64,000 nt of DNA from Nitrosomonas sp. HPC101 (GTDB lineage: Bacteria; Pseudomonadota; Gammaproteobacteria; Burkholderiales; Nitrosomonadaceae): assembly GCF_009833125.1 (NCBI RefSeq), contig NZ_QRCC01000001.1, positions 62,001-126,000 on the forward strand. Direction: 5' to 3'. How positions within the stretch are numbered: the stretch's first letter is position 1; the number at the start of each line of letters is the position of its first letter. The translations under genes were made by a program, and so were the position numbers. The notes below the pieces were generated by a model. That model was not told where the DNA came from. It worked only from the letters and a program-made list of their open reading frames with translations, and did no database searches. This document shows, piece by piece, positions 46,753 to 56,629 of this stretch.

Positions 46753-48810
46753 TTGGCCACTCAAGCTTTCGATTCTCTGGATGAGACGCTACGCAGGAAG
46801 CTTGAAAAACTTGGCCTGTTCAGCGATTTCGATCTGGTTTTACACTTGCCGCTGCGCTATGAGGATGAAACACGACTGTCGCCCATCAGTGAAGCAGCTC
46901 CTGGGAATACAGTACAAATAGAAGGGACTGTTATCGGGCAGGAGGTGTTGATTCGCCCTCGGCGGCAGCTCATCTGCCGGATAAATGATGACAGTGGCAC
47001 GCTTTGTTTGCGCTTTTTAAGTTTTTACGCTAACCAGATAACCCGCTGGCCACCGGGCACACGGCTGCGTGTGCTGGGCGAAGTGCGCGCCGGTTTTTAC
47101 GGGATGGAGATGGTGCATCCAAAATGCCGGGTGGTGCGTGACAACATGGCGCTGGCAACCTCCTTGACACCGGTTTATCCGGTAACGGCTGGATTACCGC
47201 AGCGCACACTGGTACGGCTGATCACACAAGCTTTCGAGCGCTTACGCAGAAAGCAGCTTCTGCAGGAAATCCTGCCAGCAGCGATCCTGTCTGCCTGCCA
47301 GCTTCCCACATTCGAAGAAAGTTTGTCCACACTGCATTGCCCACCGGCTGAAATATCCCTTGCAAGCTTGCAGCAACGCTCCCATCCGGCCTGGAGCCGG
47401 ATCAAATTCGACGAATTACTGGCTCAGCAGATTTCCCTGCGCTGTCATTACCACCAGCGGCACAGCCAGCGGGCACCTGCTTTGTCACAACGATCTGATT
47501 TGCGGCAGGCATTACTGGAAAAGCTGCCATTTAACCTGACCGCGGCGCAACACAGGGTGGCAGCTGAGATCAGCAAAGATCTTGCACAGCCCTATCCTAT
47601 GCAACGGCTGTTACAGGGGGACGTGGGCAGCGGAAAAACAATTGTGGCGGCACTGGCGGCGTTGCAGTCAATCGGGCATGGTTATCAGGCTGCCATTATG
47701 GCACCGACAGAAATTCTGGCCGAGCAACATTTCAGGAAGTTATCCAGCTGGCTGGCGCCGCTCGGCATAGAGATGGGATGGTTGTCCGGCAGTCAGAAAA
47801 AAAGCTTGCGCAGCCAGACACTGGAAAAAGTAACAAATGGTACAGTCATGCTCGTCGTCGGAACGCATGCGCTGTTTCAGGAAACGGTTCAGTTCAAACG
47901 ACTTGGGCTGGTGATTATCGATGAACAGCATCGTTTCGGTGTGGGTCAGCGACTGGCGCTGCGTATGAAAGGAGGAAACGAAGGCTCAATACCACACCAA
48001 TTGATGATGAGCGCTACACCGATTCCACGAACGCTTTCAATGAGCTACTTTGCCGATCTGGATGTTTCTGTCATCGATCAATTGCCACCTGGCAGAGCGC
48101 CGATAATAACCAGGCTGATTGACAATAACCGGCGCGAAGAAATTGTTGCGCGCATCCGGGAAGCCTGTCTGGAAGGCCGCCAGGCATACTGGGTCTGCCC
48201 GCTGATCGAGGAATCTGAAGCGTTGCAACTGAAAACGGCAGTGGCAACCCACGAAACATTGAGTCAGGTTTTCCCAGAGTTGAAAATTGCGCTCATTCAT
48301 GGCCGGCTGAGCAGTGATGAAAAATCCACAATTATGGCGGAATTCAGCCAGGGAGAAATACAACTGCTGGTTGCCACCACTGTGATCGAAGTGGGCGTGG
48401 ATGTGCCTAACGCTTCGTTAATGGTGATCGAGCATGCTGAACGGATGGGATTGTCGCAACTGCATCAGCTGCGCGGACGGATCGGCCGCGGAGCCGCCAC
48501 TGGTGTGTGTGTCCTGATGTATCAGCAGCCACTGTCCGCAGTAGCACGTAAACGATTGCAGATCATTTTCGAGCACACCGACGGATTCGAAATTGCACGT
48601 CAGGATCTGCTGCTGCGTGGCCCCGGAGAATTCCTCGGTACTCGACAAAGTGGCGTACCCTTGTTACGGTTTGCCAATCTGGAAGAAGATATCGGTCTGC
48701 TTGAAATAGCACGCAACGCTGCCGAGGACATGTTGCGCGATCATCCACATGCAGCGCAGCGCCACATGCAGCGCTGGTTGGGAAAAAGAGAGGATTATCT
48801 GCGCGTGTAG
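46753..48810 (+). CDS. recG: ATP-dependent DNA helicase RecG
   Basis: Branch-migrating helicase that remodels stalled replication forks and R-loops. It has 685 residues, the usual length. An OB-fold wedge domain lies at about 50-150. The helicase core has Walker A (LLQGDVGSGKT), the DEQH box in IIDEQHRFGVGQRLALR, MSATPIPRTL, and the C-terminal TRG-type segment QLRGRIGRG. The frame begins with a TTG at 46753; no ATG fits the conserved N-terminus. The end overlaps convergent rapZ by 16 bases. Confidence 0.95.
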   Translation: MATQAFDSLDETLRRKLEKLGLFSDFDLVLHLPLRYEDETRLSPISEAAPGNTVQIEGTVIGQEVLIRPRRQLICRINDDSGTLCLRFLSFYANQITRWPPGTRLRVLGEVRAGFYGMEMVHPKCRVVRDNMALATSLTPVYPVTAGLPQRTLVRLITQAFERLRRKQLLQEILPAAILSACQLPTFEESLSTLHCPPAEISLASLQQRSHPAWSRIKFDELLAQQISLRCHYHQRHSQRAPALSQRSDLRQALLEKLPFNLTAAQHRVAAEISKDLAQPYPMQRLLQGDVGSGKTIVAALAALQSIGHGYQAAIMAPTEILAEQHFRKLSSWLAPLGIEMGWLSGSQKKSLRSQTLEKVTNGTVMLVVGTHALFQETVQFKRLGLVIIDEQHRFGVGQRLALRMKGGNEGSIPHQLMMSATPIPRTLSMSYFADLDVSVIDQLPPGRAPIITRLIDNNRREEIVARIREACLEGRQAYWVCPLIEESEALQLKTAVATHETLSQVFPELKIALIHGRLSSDEKSTIMAEFSQGEIQLLVATTVIEVGVDVPNASLMVIEHAERMGLSQLHQLRGRIGRGAATGVCVLMYQQPLSAVARKRLQIIFEHTDGFEIARQDLLLRGPGEFLGTRQSGVPLLRFANLEEDIGLLEIARNAAEDMLRDHPHAAQRHMQRWLGKREDYLRV

Positions 48811-49661
48811 TACGGGTTATATTCTGCCAGACCACGATGACGTACCAGAACATGGGCGGCATCACGAAAATGTAATGCGAGCTTTTCGGCAAAATAAACC
48901 GAACGGTGTTGCCCACCGGTACAACCGATGGCAACCGTGAGATAGGCCCGGTTATCCTGCATATAAACAGGTAACCAAGTATCAAGAAAACGGCTGATAT
49001 CACCCAGCATCTTTATAGCATTCGGCTGGCCTTCCATAAATCGGATGACTTCCGGATCGTGACCGGTGAGTTCCTTGAGCTGTGGATCATAAAAAGGGTT
49101 GGGCAGGCAGCGAATATCGAACACCAGGTCCGCATCCAGCGGAATACCATATTTATAGCCAAATGACTGGAACATGAGCGTTAACTGGGAGGGATCCCGG
49201 CTATCCGAGATAAAATCCCTGATAAAGGCTCGCAGCACATTGGGCCTTAACGCGCTGGTGTCGATATGATGTCCGAGATTTGATACGGTTGCCAATACCT
49301 CACGCTCATGCTGGATAGCTTCCTCCAGGGTGATATTTTTGTCGCTCAGAGGATGCCTGCGGCGTGTTTCAGAGAAGCGTTGTATCAGCGTATCCGTGCG
49401 TGTATCCAGAAATATGAATTCTGTCCGGATGCTTTTGTCGATCATTTTGAACTGCCAAGGCAGCACAGTAATGCTATCGCCGCTACGCATATCAATTGCC
49501 ACTGCAACATGCGAGTGACGCTGCGTTTGCAGGTGATTGATAAGGATGACGAGTAGTGATGCGGGAAGATTATCGACGCAGTAATAGCCGGAATCTTCCA
49601 GCGCTTTAAGTGCAATCGATTTTCCAGAACCAGACAACCCGCTGATAATGATAATTTGCAT
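48795..49661 (-). CDS. rapZ: RNase adapter RapZ (YvcJ family nucleotide-binding protein)
   Basis: Protein of 288 residues. The N-terminal Walker A (GLSGSGKS, residues 8-15) binds nucleotide. The C-terminal domain has FGYKYGIPLDADLVFDIRCLPNPFY and AIGCTGGQHRSVYFAEKL. In enterobacteria RapZ guides RNase E to the GlmZ small RNA and so controls amino-sugar synthesis for the cell wall; in betaproteobacteria the target is less clear. Nearby murA shares the cell-wall theme. Convergent with recG. Confidence 0.94.
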   Translation of the reverse strand: MQIIIISGLSGSGKSIALKALEDSGYYCVDNLPASLLVILINHLQTQRHSHVAVAIDMRSGDSITVLPWQFKMIDKSIRTEFIFLDTRTDTLIQRFSETRRRHPLSDKNITLEEAIQHEREVLATVSNLGHHIDTSALRPNVLRAFIRDFISDSRDPSQLTLMFQSFGYKYGIPLDADLVFDIRCLPNPFYDPQLKELTGHDPEVIRFMEGQPNAIKMLGDISRFLDTWLPVYMQDNRAYLTVAIGCTGGQHRSVYFAEKLALHFRDAAHVLVRHRGLAEYNPYYTRR

Positions 49662-49847
49662 AGCTTGGAGTATAGCAAAGCAGATAATCCGGGAGTGTCT
49701 GCAAAAGCAGCTTTTATTTTAAATCCAGTCGTTCATCGCTTCCGACCACCTCAAAGTTCGCATGAACACTGGCCTGTGCCACTGCGATAGGATGCATTCA
49801 ACTGCCGGATCAGATTTATTTGCATAAAACAATTGGTGAATTCAACA

Positions 49848-50396
49848 ATGAATAAGGCTTTTATCAAAGAAAATGATGGTGAAGAAACGCTAGATGACAC
49901 ACCACAGCTGCCGCAGGGAGTAAAAAACTATATTACGCCAGGCGGTTATCAGCGACTGAAGGATGAGTTTGATCAGTTATGGAAGGTAGAGCGCCCGGAG
50001 CTGGTCAGGATCGTATCCTGGGCGGCATCAAACGGTGATCGCTCGGAAAATGGCGACTACATTTATGGCAAGCGACGCTTGCGTGAAATTGATCGCCGTT
50101 TGCGATTTTTATCCAAACGGATGGACGCTGCAGAAATCATCGATCCACTACAACGCGGTGAATGCGACCAGGTATTTTTTGGCGCAACGGTAACGGTGCG
50201 TGATGCACAAGGCAATGAACAAACCTACAGCATCGTCGGCATGGATGAAATCGAGCCTGCCCAAGGCCGCATCAGCTGGATTTCGCCGCTGGCCAGAGCA
50301 TTGCTGAAAGCACGTGAGGGTGATGAAGTGTCATTACACACGCCAGGAGGCCTGGAAACGCTGGAAGTAATGGAAATTCGTTATGAGCTGTTGTGA
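49848..50396 (+). CDS. greB: Transcription elongation factor GreB
   Basis: Rescues backtracked RNA polymerase by stimulating cleavage of the transcript end. It has 182 residues from ATG 49848, slightly longer than E. coli GreB (158) because of a polar N-terminal extension. The N-terminal coiled coil keeps the acidic tip in NGDRSENGDYIYGKRRLREID, which separates GreB (GDRSENGDY) from GreA. The C-terminal FKBP-like domain ends with EVMEIRYEL. It is the last housekeeping gene before the defence island. Confidence 0.93.
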   Translation: MNKAFIKENDGEETLDDTPQLPQGVKNYITPGGYQRLKDEFDQLWKVERPELVRIVSWAASNGDRSENGDYIYGKRRLREIDRRLRFLSKRMDAAEIIDPLQRGECDQVFFGATVTVRDAQGNEQTYSIVGMDEIEPAQGRISWISPLARALLKAREGDEVSLHTPGGLETLEVMEIRYELL

Positions 50397-50530
50397 TATA
50401 TGTGAAACTGAAGAAAAGCTGGCACCATTCAGAATCGAGGTATACCACCTGAACCGGGCGCTCACATCATTGCGATATGCGCAGAAAGTAGTGAAGGATA
50501 TGGAAGGCATAAGCGGCTAACTATTTACTA

Positions 50531-53500
50531 CTACTTCACCACCTCCATCAACTTTCCGAAGCTGTCGACCACGTCGTACCTGACGTTTTCCGGGGCGAAG
50601 CGGCGGTTCATCTCATCGAAGAACTTGCGGGCGCATTTGATCTTGGTTTTCTCGATTTCACGAAGATCCATCGACGACATGGAACCTTTGGTTTCCGCCA
50701 CGAAATAGATGTGCTTGACCGCGCCTTCCTTGAAGCTGATCGCCCAGTCGGGGTTGTAGTCACCGACCGGTGTGGGAATCAGGAAGCCGCGTGGCAACTT
50801 GGCGTAGACCACTACCTCGTTAGCTGTATCCAGCTCTTTTACAAACTCCCGTTCCACCTTCGAGTCGGTCACCACATAGTCATAGATATGCCGCTGGAGC
50901 TTGTCACCGGCATTGCTGAAGTCCTGTTTGGATTGTCCAGCAGTGAAGATATCCAGATCGAACGTGTCCTCGACCGGATCGTAGGCCAGATGTTCGATGA
51001 TGACGGTCGCCTTCTGCTCGTTGATCAGGCGTACCGCCTCGGCAATGAAACTCTCCGGATTGGTCTTGAACTGCGCAAAGACAGCGGCGTTGATCCCCTT
51101 GAGGATTTCCGTCACCGTCCTGCGTGTCAGCTGCGTGCCCTCGGCCAGCTTGCCGATCAGGTCGTATTTGACCGCTGAGTGGATCGACTGCTTGTTGTAT
51201 TCGATCTCTGTTTCGGAAATCTTGAAGCTATCTCCGCGTTTGAGTGCCTCATCGGTTACCTGGTCAATCTGCTCACCTGCCTGGATGGTGTACTGCAACG
51301 GCGTGACGTGCAGGCTGGCGTCCAGCTCCTTGACCGCCTTCAGCACCAGTTCATCCGAGTCAAAGTCAACGCTGTAGGCCGCCTTACGGTTGATGCGGCT
51401 CCACAGCGCCTTGAACTCCTGCTTGTCGAAGTTGGCGTTGAGCGGGTTTTTCTTCGGCTTGCGGTCGTCACTGATGTCGGGCAGCTGGCTTTCGCTAAAT
51501 ACACTGTCGATAAGCTGGAACACTTGATCGTTGTATGGCTGCAATTCCTCCGGTAGCTCCGCCAAGGCCCCGTCTTTCTTGGCCTGATGGTACTTCTCGG
51601 TGATGGCGCGCTTCTTATCCACATAGCCGTTCTGGATCAGATAGAACTCAATATCCGTCGCCTGATCGTCCGACACCGTAAGTGGCCCTTCAGCCGTGCT
51701 CAATGTCTTGCCAGTGAAGTACGCTTTGTCGGCGACCCTCGGCCTCGCCGACAGCGACTTGCTGATGTCGTCCTGCAGCGCTGCCACAAAATTTTTGTAG
51801 CTCTCGCTGGCCACTACCGTCAGCACGTTCACATCATGCACCGTTGCCGGGTGATCCATCCGGTCGCCATTCTGATTGATCGATAGACGCAGGCCTCGGC
51901 CCACTTCCTGGCGGCGCGTGACTTCGTTGTTGTAATCCGGCTGTTTGAGGAAGCAAAATTACAAACACGTTGGGGTTGTCCCAGCCCTCCCGCAGGGCCG
52001 AATGCGAAAAGATAAAACGCACCGGCTCGGCAAGCGACAGCAGCCGTTCCTTGTCCTTCAGGATCAGATCATAGGCGTCTACATCATCGGAGAGGCCGGC
52101 GTTCTCGCCGCGCTTGGCAACCGTGGGGTCGGCCAGTCGCTTGGTCTTCTTGTCGATGGAGAAGTAGCCGCTGTGAGTTTTATCTGCCGCAATACCCTTT
52201 AGGTATTTGATGTAAGGCGTTTCATCCAGATCAAGTATCTCGTTGAGGTACAGGTTGTACTCCTCTTCGAAGACACGGGCGTACTCGCCTTTCTCGTCGG
52301 CCACGGAATAGTCCCGGTACTTGGCCACCTCATCAATAAAGAACAGGGTGAGCACTTTTATGCCCTGCAAGAACAGCACCTGCTCCTTGTCGAAATGCGC
52401 CTTGATCGCTTCCCGAATCTGGATGCGTCGCAGGGCCGCTTCGGTCACGTCGCCGGTGGCATCACCCACCGTCAGTTCCACGCCATTGGTGAAGCTCAGG
52501 GTATCGGTATTGGCATTGATATCCGAAACGACAAAGCCATCGCGATATTGATCGAGCCCATTAGACAGCTCGAACAGGTTGTCGCCTTTGCCCAGCTTGC
52601 GCACCACGCGCTTGATGTTACCGCCCGCCAGCTTCTGTTCGAACTCCACCCGTACCTCGGGCGGTTTCTTGCTGGAAATCTCGACGGATTGCAGGTACAG
52701 ATAGCCTGCCGTGCCCGCCAGCCCCTTTACCGCAATACCGCGCACGGCGATCTTCTTCACCAGCTTCTGGTTGTAGGCGTCCAGTGCATCCAGCCGGTGA
52801 ATCTTGTTATGGGTGGTCTTGTGGGTGGCCGAATAGCGCAACACCATCAGCGGCTTAAAATTGACCAGCGAATCCAATGTCTTACCGCCTTCCATCTTCT
52901 GCGGCTCGTCCAGAATCAGGATCGGACGGTTGGCACTGATCACGTCGATGGGTCTGCGCGACTGGAAGTCGTCCAGCTCCTCGTAAATGCGCCGGTTGTC
53001 CTTGCCGGTGGCATTGAACGCCTGCACGTTGATCACCATCACGTTGATGCCGGCATCCGACGAAAAACTTTCCAGGTGGTGCAATTGCTTGGAGTTGTAG
53101 ATGAAAAACCGCGCCTTCTTCTGGTAAGTCTGTAGGAAGTGCTCAGCGGTAATCGCCAGCGACTTGGCCACACCCTCGCGGATCGCGATGCTGGGCACCA
53201 CGATGATGAACTTGCTCCAGCCATACAGCTTGTTCAGTTCGAAAATGGTCTTGATGTAGCAGTAGGTCTTGCCCGTGCCGGTTTCCATCTCCACGTCCAG
53301 ATTCACGCGGGCGATCTTGGTTTTGGCCAGCGCGTCGGAAACGGGCAGGTTCTGTTGGTGCTGTACCTGCTGGATGTTGTCGAGCAGGGTTGCATCCGGC
53401 AGCACCAGATCGGCATTTTTGAAGCCCGCGTCGGAAAACAAGCTGTCGGTCTTCGCCTTGGCTTTGCCGGGGTCGATGCGGTAGCTGATCGCCTCGCTGG

Positions 53501-53585
53501 AGGCCGGCGGCTGCCCCTTGAAGCAGTCGACCACCGCCTGCACGGCGGCAGTCTGGTAGGCCTGGTTTTTAAACTTGAGTTTCAT
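50531..53585 (-). pseudogene. Type III-like restriction enzyme helicase/nuclease subunit (Res), frameshifted
   Basis: Large restriction subunit split by one frameshift. The N-terminal part has the SF2 helicase core: Walker [10 protein letters not shown] near 99, [16 protein letters not shown] and the [16 protein letters not shown] motif. The C-terminal part continues with EVGRGLRLS and ends with a PDDEXK-like nuclease (DWAISF..FVAETKG). The shift lies at a run of four A (51955-51958); three would restore one frame of about 1017 residues ([19 protein letters not shown]). As it stands the protein stops shortly after the helicase. Overlaps the DUF1016 gene by four bases. Confidence 0.88.
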
Positions 53586-54670
53586 GCGTTACCACCTTTT
53601 AGTTCTTCTTCAATATCCTCAATACTCGGCAAGCTGCTTTGCAGGGTTTGCGGTAACGCACGGGTCAGTTCAAAACCAGATACCCCAATGGGTTTGGTCA
53701 TATCACGCAGGGCATACTCGGCCAGCACGCGATCAGGCTGCTGGCACAGGATCAAGCCAATGGTTTGGCCATCGGTTTCGTGGCGCAGCAGATCATCGAC
53801 CACGCTGCAATAGAAGTTCACCTTTCCCGCATACTCAGGCTTGAAGTCACCGCGCTTGAGCTCAACTACCACATAGCGGCGCAGCTTCAAGTGATAGAAG
53901 AGCAAATCGACATAAAAATCCTTACCTGCCACTTCCAGATGATACTGGCGGCCCACGAAGGCAAACCCCTGCCCGAGTTCCAGAAGAAATTTTTCCAGAT
54001 GCGCGATCAACCCGGTTTCCAGCTCCCGCTCATGGAAACCTGCTTCCAGTGTGAGAAAGTCAAACAGGTAAGGGTCTTTCAGCGTTTGCTGGGCCAGATC
54101 CGAGTCAGGGGATGACAACAGCTGGGTAAAGTTGGTCACTGCGTTGCCCAAACGCTCATTGGCAATAGACTCAATCTGCATCAATAAAATATTACGGCTC
54201 CAGCCATGTTCGATGGCTGCCTGCATATACCAACGCCGCGTAGGCAAGTCTTTAACCTTGGCCATCAGCTCGGCATGGTGCCCCCAGGGCAAGGCACACA
54301 GCAGCTCAGCCGGGAAAAGTGCCACGGGCTGTGGCACTTCCAGACTCGGCCCCGTTTGTGCCACAGGCTGTGGCACAAATTGCAGATGCGGATATTCCCG
54401 GTAAAACGCCAGCATCCGCTTGATATTGCGCTCGGAAAAGCCCTTTTCCTCCGGCAATTCATTGTGTAGATCGCGGGCCAGTGTGGGAATCACTCCCGAG
54501 CCCCAGCCTTCCTGGTGCTGGCGAGCGTCGATCAGCGCACCAATCTCCCAGTACAGCCGGATCAGCTCGGCGTTGACGGCCATCACCGCCCGTGTCTGAG
54601 CGTGGCGAATCCGCTGTTTAATGTCGGTCAGCACCTGCCGGTAAGAGGCATCATGAGTAAGCTTTGTCAT
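53582..54670 (-). CDS. DUF1016 family PDDEXK nuclease (YhcG-like)
   Basis: Protein of 362 residues. The N-terminal winged-helix region ([29 protein letters not shown]) and the C-terminal PDDEXK nuclease domain ([25 protein letters not shown] with Asp and ExK) define DUF1016/YhcG. Between them a short insert encodes VPQPVA twice from two DNA palindromes. Such genes are often found inside restriction-modification loci. It sits between mod and res, eight bases after mod and overlapping res. Confidence 0.88.
   Translation of the reverse strand: MTKLTHDASYRQVLTDIKQRIRHAQTRAVMAVNAELIRLYWEIGALIDARQHQEGWGSGVIPTLARDLHNELPEEKGFSERNIKRMLAFYREYPHLQFVPQPVAQTGPSLEVPQPVALFPAELLCALPWGHHAELMAKVKDLPTRRWYMQAAIEHGWSRNILLMQIESIANERLGNAVTNFTQLLSSPDSDLAQQTLKDPYLFDFLTLEAGFHERELETGLIAHLEKFLLELGQGFAFVGRQYHLEVAGKDFYVDLLFYHLKLRRYVVVELKRGDFKPEYAGKVNFYCSVVDDLLRHETDGQTIGLILCQQPDRVLAEYALRDMTKPIGVSGFELTRALPQTLQSSLPSIEDIEEELKGGNA
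54319..54376. repeat. Two palindromic 19-base repeats inside the DUF1016 gene
   Basis: GTGCCACGGGCTGTGGCAC (54319-54337) and GTGCCACAGGCTGTGGCAC (54358-54376) differ by one base; each is an inverted repeat with 7-base arms. Both encode PQPVA in the DUF1016 protein, in the same frame, 39 bases apart (13 codons). Confidence 0.85.
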
Positions 54671-54678
54671 GGGCGGCC

Positions 54679-56568
54679 TCAGATGCTCTTCACTTCGGTG
54701 CCTGGCGAGAGCAGCTTGAAGATCTGTTCTACGTTGATCTTGACAGCGCTGTCCTTGAACCCGGCATCGCGGAACACCACGCGCAGCGGCTGTTGTTTGG
54801 CCAGTTCCTTGACGAAGGCTTCGTCGATACCGCCGTGGGCGTCAAAGCAGGCGGCGAGCGCGTCGCCGTCCACGAAGAACACATCCTTGCCCTGGATGGG
54901 CTTTTTCTCGATGGGCAGGGCGAGATCAACGCCCCAGTCCAGCATCACCTGGAACAGCAGATCTTCCGCCGTGCGGTCAGGCTTGATGTTGTCTACGAAC
55001 AGATCGAGATTGGCCTTGTCCAGCGAGTCGGGAGAGTAATACACATCGGCCATGTTGGACGTGTCGATCTTGAGGACGCGGAAACCGATGTCTTTGTCCC
55101 AGTTTTCGTGGCTGGTATCTTCGAGAACCTTTTTTCCAATGCGGCGGATTCGCTCCTTACTCACTTCGGCAATACTCGTGAACCCTTGCTTCTCAGCCAC
55201 AGAACCTGTCGCTGGCGATTCGGCGATTTGAACAGAAATGCAACGACGATTACCTCCATCCTCCTTATTCTGCTGAAGAACCGCAGCAGCCGTTGAACAT
55301 GAGCCAGCAAAAAAATCGACAATTATCTCATTGCCTTGACCAGTTGTTCCAATTCCCAGTATTCGCTGAATAAGTCTCGTGGGCTTTGGAGTGTCAAATA
55401 CCGCTGCACCAAACAACTCCTTAATTTCTGCGCCGCCATCATCGGTCGTTCCGCTAGATTTGTAATCCCAGACGTCAACTGGAACCATACCACCAGTCTG
55501 GTCAGACAAATATATCTTGAGCCTCGGATATTCCGCATCTCCATCTTTAGCCCAGTAGAGCCTGTTTTCTGCTACATGCTGTTTGTGCTCTGTTTGAGAG
55601 TATTTCCAGGCATGGGTCGGATGATGAACAATCGCACCAGTGATAGGATTCTTAATTCCATATACGAGGTTCGGACGAGCCTCCTTGGTTGCGGGGTTGA
55701 CATATGAAGATGTAATCCATGCGCCTCGTGGATCATTGTCTGGGTTACGGTATCCTGAATCGGCCTTTTCAGAACGTTTTTCCTTGATAATATCCAGAGA
55801 CTCCGAACACCGAAAGACAAGAATGTTGTCCTTCAATGAATAAAACCTCTTGGCATTATTCGATCTGGTGTACCGTTTTTCCCATGCAATCTGCGCCACA
55901 AAATTTGTGGCCCCAAAAATTTCATCACAACAATGACGCAGGCTAGCCACCTCACCATCGTCAATGGTGATAAATATCAAACCATCATCTCGCAGCAGGT
56001 TTCGAGCGAGGCGCAGCCGGGAATACATCATGGTTAGCCAATCGGAATGGAATCGTCCATTTGCTGCGGTATTGGCAGCCAGTCGATTTCCATCTTCATC
56101 CACTTGATTCGAGCGGCGCAGGTATTCACCTGCATCCTCAGCAAAGTCATCTTCGTAGATGAAGTCATTGCCCGTGTTGTACGGCGGGTCAATGTAGATC
56201 ATCTTCACCTTGCCCAGATACGTCTCCTGCAACAGCTTCAACGCATCCAGGTTGTCGCCTTCGATGAACAGGTTCTTCGTCGTATCGAAGTCCACGCTCT
56301 CTTCACGGCAAGGTCGAAGCGTCTTGGCAATCGGCGCATTGGCCGTCAACAACGCCTCGCGCTTGCCCGGCCAGTTCAGGTGATACCGCTCCTGCGGTCC
56401 TTCGACGATGACGCTGGACAGTTCCTGCCTGAGCTGGTCGAAATCCACCGCCAGCCGCACACTGCCATCCTCGCCCCGCGCCTCAGTCACACAGCCCGGA
56501 AACATCTCGCGGATGCGGGCGATGTTGTCCTCAGTCAGGTTGGGGGAGTGCATTTTCAATTTATCCAT
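54679..56568 (-). CDS. Type III-like site-specific DNA methyltransferase (Mod)
   Basis: Adenine or cytosine amino-methyltransferase of 629 residues, most like beta-class type III Mod proteins. The catalytic DPPY sits in MIYIDPPYNTGNDF at about 131-144. The later cofactor motif reads DFFAGSCSTAAAV; Cys in place of a glycine also occurs in relatives as I recall, so I do not treat it as a defect. The target sequence is unknown. It remains intact while the Res subunit is frameshifted, which is the safe direction of decay. Follows DUF2130 after 61 bases, the largest gap in the island. Confidence 0.9.
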   Translation of the reverse strand: MDKLKMHSPNLTEDNIARIREMFPGCVTEARGEDGSVRLAVDFDQLRQELSSVIVEGPQERYHLNWPGKREALLTANAPIAKTLRPCREESVDFDTTKNLFIEGDNLDALKLLQETYLGKVKMIYIDPPYNTGNDFIYEDDFAEDAGEYLRRSNQVDEDGNRLAANTAANGRFHSDWLTMMYSRLRLARNLLRDDGLIFITIDDGEVASLRHCCDEIFGATNFVAQIAWEKRYTRSNNAKRFYSLKDNILVFRCSESLDIIKEKRSEKADSGYRNPDNDPRGAWITSSYVNPATKEARPNLVYGIKNPITGAIVHHPTHAWKYSQTEHKQHVAENRLYWAKDGDAEYPRLKIYLSDQTGGMVPVDVWDYKSSGTTDDGGAEIKELFGAAVFDTPKPTRLIQRILGIGTTGQGNEIIVDFFAGSCSTAAAVLQQNKEDGGNRRCISVQIAESPATGSVAEKQGFTSIAEVSKERIRRIGKKVLEDTSHENWDKDIGFRVLKIDTSNMADVYYSPDSLDKANLDLFVDNIKPDRTAEDLLFQVMLDWGVDLALPIEKKPIQGKDVFFVDGDALAACFDAHGGIDEAFVKELAKQQPLRVVFRDAGFKDSAVKINVEQIFKLLSPGTEVKSI

Positions 56569-56629
56569 TACTCAATCTCTTCTTAAACAGGCGTTCTCGG
56601 CCTTGACATGACAACAGGCTGCATGCGCC

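Noticed and set aside
52395-53813. Long plus-strand frames opposite the Res and DUF1016 genes
   Set aside because: Antisense to recognised helicase and nuclease domains; they carry no motif.
55290-55320. Cys in place of Gly in the Mod cofactor motif (FAGSCST) as a possible inactivating change
   Set aside because: I recall FAGSC variants among related type III Mod proteins, so it is not good evidence of a defect.
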